Assembly (NCBI GenBank): GCA_023411815.1
Contig: JAEYOJ010000085.1
Span: 1 to 64,000, forward strand
Source of the DNA: Pseudomonadota bacterium
Lineage (GTDB): Bacteria; Desulfobacterota; Desulfovibrionia; Desulfovibrionales; Desulfovibrionaceae
DNA length: 64,000 bases
Direction of reading: 5' to 3'
The notes beneath the pieces were generated by a model. The model searched no databases and was not told where the DNA came from. It worked only from the letters and a program-made list of their open reading frames with translations. This document shows, one piece after another, positions 15,420 through 22,437 of the stretch (positions are counted from its first letter, which is position 1; each line of letters begins with the position of its first letter). A program made the translations under genes and the position numbers.

Positions 15420-16901
15420 TCAAAACTTGCCGAAGACCTGGATGAAGCTAAGGAACGTGCCGGGGAACAGGCCCAGCAGCACCGATATGATGCCCGTGGC
15501 GAAGAGCGGCACGACCATGCTCATGGGCGCCTCGCCGATGTGGGACAGGGCGGCTTCGTTCTCGGGCTTCTTGAAGAAGGCCCGGTAGACGATGGGGCCG
15601 AAGTAGCCCGCGTTGAGGATGGTGCTGCCGAGCAGGGCCACGAGGATGGCCGTCTGGCCGGCCTGCATGCTCCCGGTGATGAGGAACCACTTGGACACGA
15701 AGCCGCACACCGGCGGCATGCCGATCATGGACAGGGAGGCCAGGGCGAAGGCACCGAAGGTCCATGGCATGCGCCGTCCGAAGCCGTTCATGCGGTCGAT
15801 CTTCTTCTCGTGGGTGGCCACGTATATGGCTCCGGCGGCGAAGAAGAGCGTGATCTTGGAGAAGGCGTGGTGCGCGATGTGCGCCACGCCGCCCGTGACG
15901 GCCAGCGGCGTGAGCAACGACACGCCCAGGATGACGTAGGACAGCTGGCTGACCGTGGAGTAGGCCAGCCGCGCCTTGAGGTCGTTCTTGGTCAGGGCGA
16001 TGATCGAGGCCACCACGACGGTGAAGGCCGCCAGGTAGGCCGTGGGCAGGCCCAGGTTGAGCGTCTGCATGGTCTCCAGGCCGAACCCCGAGAGAATGAT
16101 GCGGCTGATGGAGAACACGCCCGCCTTGACCACGGCCACGGCGTGCAGCAGGGCCGAGACCGGGGTGGGCGCGACCATGGCCGAGGGCAGCCAGTTGTGC
16201 AGCGGCATGATGGCCGCCTTGGCCAGGCCGAACAGGAACAGGAAGTAGGTCACGCTCACGGCCACCGGGTGCTCCTGCACCGGGAAAGGCATGCCCGTGA
16301 GCACGTCGCCCAGGTGGAAGTCCAGGGTGCCGCACAGCACGTAGGTCATGACCATGGCCGTGAGAAGGAAGAGCTTGGACGTGCCCATGAGGTAGACCAG
16401 GTACTTGCGCGCGCCCGTGTAGGCCTCCTCGTCCTGGTGGTGGGCGACCAGCGGGTAGGTGAAGACCGTGATGACCTCGTAGAAGAGGTACAGGGTGAAC
16501 ACGTTGGCCGCGAAGGCCACGCCCACGGCCCCGAAGATGGCCACGGCGAAGCAGAAGTAGTAGCGCGTCTGGGCGTGCTCCTTGAGGGAGCGCATGTAGC
16601 CTATGTTGTAGCTCGTGGCGAAGAACCACAGGAAGGTGGCCACGATGGCGAAGATGCAGGACAGGCCGTCCACGGCGAAGGCGATCTTGATGCCCGGCAG
16701 GATCTCCGAGAGGGTGTAGGTCCAGATGGCCCCGTCCAGCACCCTCGGCACCATGCTCAGCGTGGCCAGGAAGGCGGCGGCCGCGGCCAGGAAGGACACG
16801 GCCTCGCGCTTGTTCTCGTCATGGCGCATGAGCCAGACGAACAGCGGCGCGACCATGGTGATGATGATCGGCGTGAGCACCCGCATGCTTTCGATGGTCA
16901 T
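15420..16901 (-). CDS. MrpD-type proton/cation antiporter subunit (first extra antiporter)
   Basis: 493 aa, about 14 helices. Glu in Y-L-F-Y-E-V-I-T, Lys in G-L-A-K-A-A-I-M-P-L-H-N-W-L-P and Lys in T-K-N-D-L-K-A-R-L-A-Y-S-T-V are all present, so this copy keeps the full charge chain. The sequence is closer to MrpD-like monovalent cation/H+ antiporter subunits than to canonical NuoL. It follows nuoK by 9 bp and precedes the 87-aa membrane gene by 10 bp. Together with the 612-aa subunit, NuoM and NuoN it gives four antiporter modules, where standard complex I has three. Confidence 0.88.
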   Translation of the reverse strand: MTIESMRVLTPIIITMVAPLFVWLMRHDENKREAVSFLAAAAAFLATLSMVPRVLDGAIWTYTLSEILPGIKIAFAVDGLSCIFAIVATFLWFFATSYNIGYMRSLKEHAQTRYYFCFAVAIFGAVGVAFAANVFTLYLFYEVITVFTYPLVAHHQDEEAYTGARKYLVYLMGTSKLFLLTAMVMTYVLCGTLDFHLGDVLTGMPFPVQEHPVAVSVTYFLFLFGLAKAAIMPLHNWLPSAMVAPTPVSALLHAVAVVKAGVFSISRIILSGFGLETMQTLNLGLPTAYLAAFTVVVASIIALTKNDLKARLAYSTVSQLSYVILGVSLLTPLAVTGGVAHIAHHAFSKITLFFAAGAIYVATHEKKIDRMNGFGRRMPWTFGAFALASLSMIGMPPVCGFVSKWFLITGSMQAGQTAILVALLGSTILNAGYFGPIVYRAFFKKPENEAALSHIGEAPMSMVVPLFATGIISVLLGLFPGTFLSFIQVFGKF

Positions 16902-16910
16902 GTCCCGCCC

Positions 16911-17258
16911 CTATCCTTTCAGAAGTGAGATCTTGTCGCTTGCCGCGCTGCCGAAGCGCTTGGCCACCACGTAGATGATGGCCAGCACCAGCGTGGCCTC
17001 GGCGGCCGCCAGGCCCATGATCAGCAGGGAGATGAGCTGGCCCAGCACGTCGTCGGCGGGCGTGAGCTGGGCGGCCGAGACGATGGCCAGCCCCGCTCCG
17101 TTGAGCATGAGCTCCACGCAGATGAGCATGCCCACCAGGCTCCTGCGCCAGATGACTCCGTAGAGGCCCACGAGGAGCATGAACAGGGCCACGAGCTGGT
17201 AGAGGAGCAGCGTCTGCCCTCCGTCCGGAGCTCCGCCCGAGAGTAACAGCAGGTGCAT
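16911..17258 (-). CDS. nuoK: NuoK subunit of complex I
   Basis: 115 aa, three membrane helices. The two conserved membrane glutamates are visible in C-V-E-L-M-L-N and A-A-A-E-A-T-L. The start codon directly follows the nuoJ stop codon, with the ribosome site inside nuoJ. NuoK links the quinone-proximal part of the membrane arm to the antiporter-like subunits. About 15 residues of N-terminal Leu/Gly-rich sequence precede the usual NuoK start. Confidence 0.93.
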   Translation of the reverse strand: MHLLLLSGGAPDGGQTLLLYQLVALFMLLVGLYGVIWRRSLVGMLICVELMLNGAGLAIVSAAQLTPADDVLGQLISLLIMGLAAAEATLVLAIIYVVAKRFGSAASDKISLLKG

Positions 17259-17765
17259 CTAGGACCCCCTCTTCTTGAAGGCCAGGATAACCGCGCCGGA
17301 CATGGCCACGAAAAGCACCACGGAAATGAGCTCGAAGGCCAGGATGTAGGGTTCCATGAGCCCCTGGCCCAGGGCCTCGATGGGCGCCTCGAGCGGGACC
17401 TGGTCGGTGAGCACCGGGTGCTTGAGCCAGACCCAGCCGATGACCGCGCCCGGAAGCATGGCCGCCAGCAGGGCCAGGGGATACTTGCGCGACGGGTTGG
17501 GCTCGCTCTCCTCGCCGCCCGAGGGCGTGCGCGTGAGCATGATGGCAAAGAACACGAGCACCGCCACGGCGCCCACGTAGACCAGCACCTGCATGAGCGC
17601 CACGAAGGGCGCGTTGAGCAGCAGGTACATGCCGGCCACGCCGAACATGGTCAGGATCAGGCCCAGCAGGGCCCGCACCATGTTGTGCGAAAGGGCCGCG
17701 GCCAGGGAGCCGCCGGCGATGATGAGCACGTAGAAGACGAATGCCGCCTTGGCCAGGAATTCCAT
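17259..17765 (-). CDS. nuoJ: NuoJ subunit of complex I
   Basis: 168 aa, five membrane helices. The conserved helix-3 motif reads V-L-V-Y-V-G-A-V-A-V-L. GGGAGGGG precedes the ATG. NuoJ forms part of the hinge between the quinone site and the pumping modules. It is tightly packed between nuoI (10 bp) and nuoK (0 bp). Confidence 0.92.
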   Translation of the reverse strand: MEFLAKAAFVFYVLIIAGGSLAAALSHNMVRALLGLILTMFGVAGMYLLLNAPFVALMQVLVYVGAVAVLVFFAIMLTRTPSGGEESEPNPSRKYPLALLAAMLPGAVIGWVWLKHPVLTDQVPLEAPIEALGQGLMEPYILAFELISVVLFVAMSGAVILAFKKRGS

Positions 17766-17775
17766 ACGCCCCTCC

Positions 17776-18450
17776 CTATGCGGCCTGTCCGCGCTTGCCT
17801 TTGGTCACGGCCTCGGCCTGGGTCAGCGCTTCCCTGGCCTCACGGAATTTCACCGGGTCGACACGCTCCAGGGTGTCCTCGCGGGCCGGGCTGTTGAGCT
17901 GCGCGGCCGCCGCGCCCAGTACGGCTGCCTGCAACCGCAGCCGGGCCATGAGATCGTACTCGAACTCCTGGCGGCTGAAGCCAGCGGCATAGGAGTCGGT
18001 GGAGAAGCGCAGCGAAGAGACCGGGCAGTTCTGCACGCACAGCCCGCACAGGCTGCATGTGTTGAAGTTCAGCTCGAAGGAGCCCGGCGTCTTGACCACC
18101 TTGGCTTTGGGCGGCGGGGCCTTTTCGGGCGGCACCATGGGGCCGCCGTTATGGTCCGGCAGCTTCTTGGCCGGCTCCGGGGGCGGCGCCTTGGCCTTGG
18201 TGATGGTGATGCACTGCGACGGACAGACCGTGGCGCACAGCATGCAGGTGATGCAGCGCGGCGTGGCCGGGTCCTTGGGCTGCCCGACCAGTTCAATGTG
18301 GCCCCTGAAGGTGGACAGGGTGTCCACACTCTGGCGCGGGTAGTGCACCGTGACCTGGGGCTGGAAGAAGTTCTTGGTGGTCACCTTGAGCCCGACGATG
18401 AGGCTCCACATGGAGGCGACCTTCCTGGCGATGTCGTGCACGACGCTCAT
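17776..18450 (-). CDS. nuoI: NuoI subunit (two 4Fe-4S clusters) with Pro/Lys-rich insertion
   Basis: 224 aa. Two CxxCxxCxxxCP motifs (C66/69/72/76 and C132/135/138/142) hold the clusters that pass electrons to NuoB. The segment between them (about 85-122) is longer than usual and consists mainly of Pro, Lys and Ala (A-P-P-P-E-P-A-K-K, P-P-E-K-A-P-P-P-K-A-K). The C-terminal ~70 residues form an Arg/Ala-rich helical tail. With no NuoEFG encoded here, NuoI is the likely entry point for electrons from a ferredoxin or another donor, and the insertion might shape that docking site. Confidence 0.93.
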   Translation of the reverse strand: MSVVHDIARKVASMWSLIVGLKVTTKNFFQPQVTVHYPRQSVDTLSTFRGHIELVGQPKDPATPRCITCMLCATVCPSQCITITKAKAPPPEPAKKLPDHNGGPMVPPEKAPPPKAKVVKTPGSFELNFNTCSLCGLCVQNCPVSSLRFSTDSYAAGFSRQEFEYDLMARLRLQAAVLGAAAAQLNSPAREDTLERVDPVKFREAREALTQAEAVTKGKRGQAA

Positions 18451-18471
18451 GGGCTCTCCTTGGCTCCCGGG

Positions 18472-19458
18472 CTAGAAAACCTTCACCAGCACGGCCGTGA
18501 GGAACAGGTTCGCGAGGGTGATGGGGATGAGCCACTTCCAGTTGAAGTTCAGGAGCTGGTCGAAGCGCACCCGCGGGAAGGTCCAGCGGCACCACATGAT
18601 GATGGCCATGAGCGCGTAGATCTTGACCAGCAGCCACCACGGGCCGGGCAGGAACGGGCCCTTCCAGCCGCCGAGGAACAGGATGCTGGCCACGGCGCAG
18701 ACCACGAGCATGTTGGCGTACTCGGCCAGCATGAATAGGCCGAAGCCCATGCCCGAATACTCGGTGTGGAAGCCGGCGGTCAGCTCGCTTTCGCCCTCGG
18801 GCAGGTCGAAGGGCGCGCGGTTGGTCTCGGCCAGGCCGCAGATGAAGTAGACGACGAAGGCCACGGGCTGCAGCAGCACGTTCCACTGCCAGGGCCAGTT
18901 GCCCTGCAGCTCCACGATGCGGTTCAGGTCCAGGCTGCCGGTCATGAAACTGATGGCCAGCACGGACAGCAGGAGCGGAATCTCGTAGGCCACGGACTGG
19001 GCCACGGCACGCGCCGCGCCGAGCACGCCGTACTTGTTGTTGGAGGCCCAGCCGCCCACCAGCAGGGCCACGACGTTGATGCCCGCGAAGGCCAGGATGA
19101 GCACGAGCCCGAGGTTGGTGTCCAGGGCGTAGAGGCCTTCGCCCCAGGAGATGGGCAGGAAGAGCACGAACACGGGCAGGAAGGCCAGGAGAGGGGCTAA
19201 CCAGAACAGGAGCTTGTCCGCACCGGCCGGAGTCACGAGCTGCTTGCCGACCATCTTGGCCGCGTCGGCCAGGGTTTGCAGCAGGCCGTGCGGGCCGACC
19301 TCGAAGGGACCGGGCCGGCGCTGGATGTGTCCGGCGACCTTGCGCTCCAGCCAGACGAGCACCACGCCGTTGCCGCCCACGAAGGCGGCCAGGAAGACCA
19401 GGCCGAGCACCAGGCGGACGAGCTCGATTGATACTTCTCCCAGCATCGGTATGTGCAT
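18472..19458 (-). CDS. nuoH: NuoH subunit of complex I
   Basis: 328 aa, eight helices. It contains the quinone-chamber signatures E-R-K-V-A-G-H-I-Q-R-R-P-G-P and A-E-T-N-R-A-P-F-D-L-P-E-G-E-S-E-L. AGGAGG precedes the ATG. NuoH anchors the peripheral arm and lines the quinone tunnel, so a quinone (menaquinone in this group) is the expected acceptor. It is 10 bp after nuoD. Confidence 0.95.
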   Translation of the reverse strand: MHIPMLGEVSIELVRLVLGLVFLAAFVGGNGVVLVWLERKVAGHIQRRPGPFEVGPHGLLQTLADAAKMVGKQLVTPAGADKLLFWLAPLLAFLPVFVLFLPISWGEGLYALDTNLGLVLILAFAGINVVALLVGGWASNNKYGVLGAARAVAQSVAYEIPLLLSVLAISFMTGSLDLNRIVELQGNWPWQWNVLLQPVAFVVYFICGLAETNRAPFDLPEGESELTAGFHTEYSGMGFGLFMLAEYANMLVVCAVASILFLGGWKGPFLPGPWWLLVKIYALMAIIMWCRWTFPRVRFDQLLNFNWKWLIPITLANLFLTAVLVKVF

Positions 19459-19468
19459 GCTCGCCCTC

Positions 19469-20623
19469 CTAACGGTCGAGTTCCGGGATGACCAAGTCCA
19501 GGCTGCCCAACGTGGCGACGGCGTCGGCCAGCAGCGTGCCCTGGGCCGCCTCGGCGAAGCAGCTCAGGTTGCAGAAGCACGGCGAGCGCAGCTTGACCCG
19601 GTAGGGATTGCGACCCTTGCCGTCCGAGACGATCCAGAAGCCGACCTTGCCCCGCGCGCTCTCCACCGCGAAGTAGACCTCGCCGCAGGGCGCGCTCCAC
19701 TTGGCCTTGGGCGCCTTGGGGTGGATGAAGTCGCCGGCCGGCATCATGGCCATGGCCTGCTCGATGATGCGCAGTGACTGCTCGATTTCGTCCATGCGCA
19801 CGAGGTAGCGGCCCATGCAGTCGGTCTGCGGATAGGTCGGGATCTCGAAGTCCAGGCGGTCGTAGACCCCGTAGGGTTCGGCCCTGCGCACGTCGTAGGC
19901 CTTGCCCGAGCCGCGCAGGCAGGGGCCGGTCACGCCGTAGCGCCGGCACAGGTCCAGGCTGAATTCGCCCACGCGTTCCAGGCGGTTGCGCAGGATGACG
20001 TTGTCCGTGACCAGGTCCTTGTACATGGGCAGCCGCGAGCGCATGTAGGGCACGAAGTCGCGGAGCATTCCGAGCGTGGTGTCGTCCAGGTCGGCGGTCA
20101 GGCCGCCGAAGCGGAAGTAGCAGTAGGTCAGCCGCGAGCCCGTGGGCCGCTGCAGGATGTCGTTGATGTGCTCGATGTCCATGAACGCGTACATGATGGG
20201 CGTGACGGCGCCCAGGTCGAGCAGGTACGCGCCCCACCAGAGCAGGTGCGACTTGACGCGGTTGAGCTCGGTGACGATGACGCGGATGAACTCGGCGCGC
20301 TCGGGAACCTCGATGCCGGCCAGCTTCTCCACCGCGCCCACATAGCCCCAGTTCCAGGCCAGGGGGTGCAGGTAGTCCACCCGCCCGAGGTTGGGGTAGT
20401 ATTGAGCCCAGGTCTTCACCTCGCCCATCTTCTCGTGCATGCGGTGCACGTAGCCCAGCACGGGCTCGGCGCGCAGCACGTACTCTCCGTCCAGCTCCAC
20501 GATGATGCGCAGGACTCCGTGGGTGGAGGGATGCTGCGGGCCCAGGTTGAGTATGAGCGTGTCCTCGGTGGGCCCGGGCGAAAAACGCTGCGTGTAGAAG
20601 TCGCCAGACAATTGTTCGGTCAT
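19469..20623 (-). CDS. nuoD: NuoD (49-kDa) subunit of complex I
   Basis: 384 aa. The start of the fold, L-G-P-Q-H-P-S-T-H-G-V-L, carries the His of the quinone site, and the C-terminus ends in the expected D-L-V-I-P-E-L-D-R. I chose ATG 20623 over GTG 20635 because GAGAGGTGG lies 8 nt before it. NuoD is related to the large subunit of NiFe hydrogenases but lacks the metal-binding cysteines, as expected. It lies between nuoC and nuoH as a separate gene, not fused to nuoC. Confidence 0.95.
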   Translation of the reverse strand: MTEQLSGDFYTQRFSPGPTEDTLILNLGPQHPSTHGVLRIIVELDGEYVLRAEPVLGYVHRMHEKMGEVKTWAQYYPNLGRVDYLHPLAWNWGYVGAVEKLAGIEVPERAEFIRVIVTELNRVKSHLLWWGAYLLDLGAVTPIMYAFMDIEHINDILQRPTGSRLTYCYFRFGGLTADLDDTTLGMLRDFVPYMRSRLPMYKDLVTDNVILRNRLERVGEFSLDLCRRYGVTGPCLRGSGKAYDVRRAEPYGVYDRLDFEIPTYPQTDCMGRYLVRMDEIEQSLRIIEQAMAMMPAGDFIHPKAPKAKWSAPCGEVYFAVESARGKVGFWIVSDGKGRNPYRVKLRSPCFCNLSCFAEAAQGTLLADAVATLGSLDLVIPELDR

Positions 20624-20675
20624 GTCTTTATCCACCTCTCGGCCTTGACTGATCGCCCTTTCGTCCTACCGTTTC

Positions 20676-21266
20676 CTATGCGTCCTCGGTTTTGTCGGCC
20701 TTGCCCGGCTTGTCCGGGCCGGTTTCCGCCGGGCCCGCCTTCCGAGGTTTGTCCTGCGGAGCCGGCGGCTTGGCGTCCTTGAGGAACTGCGGCCGACAGT
20801 CGATGATGTCGTAGTCCGGGAACAGGTGGTATATGGACACGCGATCCGCCGGCTCCTTGAGCAGCGGGTGGATGTTCGAGTCCTCGGGCAGCAGGAGCGG
20901 CTTGAGGCCGGGATGGCCGGTGAAAACGATGCCGTACATGTCGAAGGTCTCGCGCTCGTGCCAGTCGGCGGCGGGAAAGATCGAGGCGACGGACGGCGCC
21001 TCGGGCTTGTCGTGCGGGACCACGATCCTCAAGGTGAGGCGGCCAGGCTGTTCCCAGTGGTCCAGGTGGTAGACGACCTCGAAGCCTTCGAGCGTGTCCA
21101 GGCCGGACACGTCCTCAAGGAAATAGCCGTCTTCCCAGGCCTCGCGCATGGCCGGCAGGAGTTGCTCGCTGATCAGATATATGCTCGCGACGCTGCCTGC
21201 GCGGGCATGGTCCCTGGGCTTGCGGCAGGCGTTGGCGGAGCCCAGCAGGCATTGCAGGCCTTTCAT
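20676..21266 (-). CDS. nuoC: NuoC (30-kDa) subunit of complex I
   Basis: 196 aa from ATG 21266, which overlaps the nuoB stop by 4 bp (ATGA) and has GAAGGAG upstream. The conserved core W-H-E-R-E-T-F-D-M-Y-G-I-V-F-x-G-H-P and the L-L-P-E-D motif are present. A ~30-residue tail rich in Lys, Pro, Ala and Asp extends beyond the usual end. It is a structural subunit of the peripheral arm beside NuoD and NuoI. Confidence 0.92.
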   Translation of the reverse strand: MKGLQCLLGSANACRKPRDHARAGSVASIYLISEQLLPAMREAWEDGYFLEDVSGLDTLEGFEVVYHLDHWEQPGRLTLRIVVPHDKPEAPSVASIFPAADWHERETFDMYGIVFTGHPGLKPLLLPEDSNIHPLLKEPADRVSIYHLFPDYDIIDCRPQFLKDAKPPAPQDKPRKAGPAETGPDKPGKADKTEDA

Positions 21267-21802
21267 TTGTGCTCTCCTTCGGGCTGCTCGGGCTGCTCCG
21301 GCCACCAGCGGCGGCCGGTGATCTTCTCCTGGAGCTTGAACAGTCCTTCCAGGAAGGCCTCGGGGCGCGGCGGGCAGCCGGGCACGTAAACGTCCACCGG
21401 GATGAGCTTGTCGATGCCCTCGACGATGCCGTACTGACCCTTGAAGTAGAAAGGGCCGCCCGAGATCGCGCAGTTGCCTATGGCGATGACGTACTTGGGA
21501 GCGGGCATCTGTTCGTAGAGCCGTACCACGGCCTGGGCCATCTTGTTGGAGACGGTGCCGGCGACGAGCATGAGGTCGCTCTGGCGCGGGGAAGGGCGGA
21601 AAACCTCGGCTCCGAAGCGTGATGCGTCGAAGCGCGGCATGGTCATGGCCATCATCTCGATGGCGCAGCAGGCCAAGCCGAAGGTCATGGGCCACAGGGA
21701 CATGGCCCTGCAGACGTCCAGGATCTTCTGCGACAGGGGGAACTGTACGAGAGGCGGCTCGAGGTCCGTGACAGCGGGCCTCAGCGCACGCGTTTCGGCC
21801 AT
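21263..21802 (-). CDS. nuoB: NuoB subunit (cluster N2) of complex I
   Basis: 179 aa. The ligands of the terminal 4Fe-4S cluster are visible: the tandem pair C45-C46 (L-A-C-C-A-I-E-M), C111 (G-N-C-A-I-S-G-G) and C143 (P-G-C-P-P-R-P). This cluster hands electrons to the quinone. The start overlaps the end of nuoA by 22 bp, with AAAAGGAG upstream. The C-terminal tail is rich in Glu, Pro and Gln. Confidence 0.95.
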   Translation of the reverse strand: MAETRALRPAVTDLEPPLVQFPLSQKILDVCRAMSLWPMTFGLACCAIEMMAMTMPRFDASRFGAEVFRPSPRQSDLMLVAGTVSNKMAQAVVRLYEQMPAPKYVIAIGNCAISGGPFYFKGQYGIVEGIDKLIPVDVYVPGCPPRPEAFLEGLFKLQEKITGRRWWPEQPEQPEGEHK

Positions 21803-22158
21803 GTGAAGACTCCTTTTCGCCAGAAGTAGAGCACGCCCAGGGCCAGCACGGCCAGGAATATGAAGACCTTGATCACGGGTACCAGCCCCTCGGCGTGCGG
21901 GTAGTAGGCCGCCACCGGGAACAGGTAGAGCACGTCGACATCGAAGGCCAGGAACAGCAGGGCGTATACGTAATAATTAATGCCGAAGCGCATCCAGGAG
22001 GCGCCGTGCGGGACCATGCCGCACTCGTAGGGGAGCGCGAGGTCGCCGCCGCGGGCCTTGGGCGCAAGCAGCACTGATCCGAGAAGAGGGCCGCCGGCGA
22101 AGGCCAATCCGGCGATGAAGAAAACGATGATCGCTGCGTGCAGCCATGTGAATACCAT
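21781..22158 (-). CDS. nuoA: NuoA subunit of complex I
   Basis: 125 aa, three helices. It contains the Y-E-C-G-M/F-N-type signature (P-Y-E-C-G-M-V-P) and the F-A-F-D-V-like stretch F-L-A-F-D-V-D-V-L-Y-L-F-P. The start is ATG 22158, preceded by GAGGAGGG; the longer frame is non-coding upstream sequence. It is the first gene of the operon, in the typical order A-B-C-D-H-I-J-K. Confidence 0.93.
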   Translation of the reverse strand: MVFTWLHAAIIVFFIAGLAFAGGPLLGSVLLAPKARGGDLALPYECGMVPHGASWMRFGINYYVYALLFLAFDVDVLYLFPVAAYYPHAEGLVPVIKVFIFLAVLALGVLYFWRKGVFTWPKRVR

Positions 22159-22231
22159 CGTGTACCCTCCTCGGACTATCTGGCGTAAGGAGTTCGGACT
22201 TCTTTCAGCCCGAAGTTTCTTTAGCTGTACG

Positions 22232-22260
22232 TAAGCACCATAGACCTTTGGTAATGTCAA
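22232..22260 (-). promoter_or_regulatory. Candidate nuo operon promoter
   Basis: On the minus strand a perfect TTGACA (22255-22260) lies about 100 bp upstream of nuoA. The hexamer 17 bp downstream (TGCTTA, 22232-22237) is a poor -10, so the call rests mostly on the -35 and on position. On the other strand of this divergent region the motif ATAAAGAAC occurs twice (about 22331 and 22381) before the oxidoreductase gene. Confidence 0.35.
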
Positions 22261-22437
22261 GGCTATTTCCATACGTTCATTTTGGGACAAGCTTCGAAAA
22301 TCAGGTAATCAGTTTGCCCATTTCTTCACAATAAAGAACTTTCCCTTGCCATGAGTCTCAAGGGTTGCTAGCGGTTTACTATAAAGAACCCGATCAGATA
22401 CAGAGGGTAATCCCTTACGTTATCCGGAGGACTTCAG

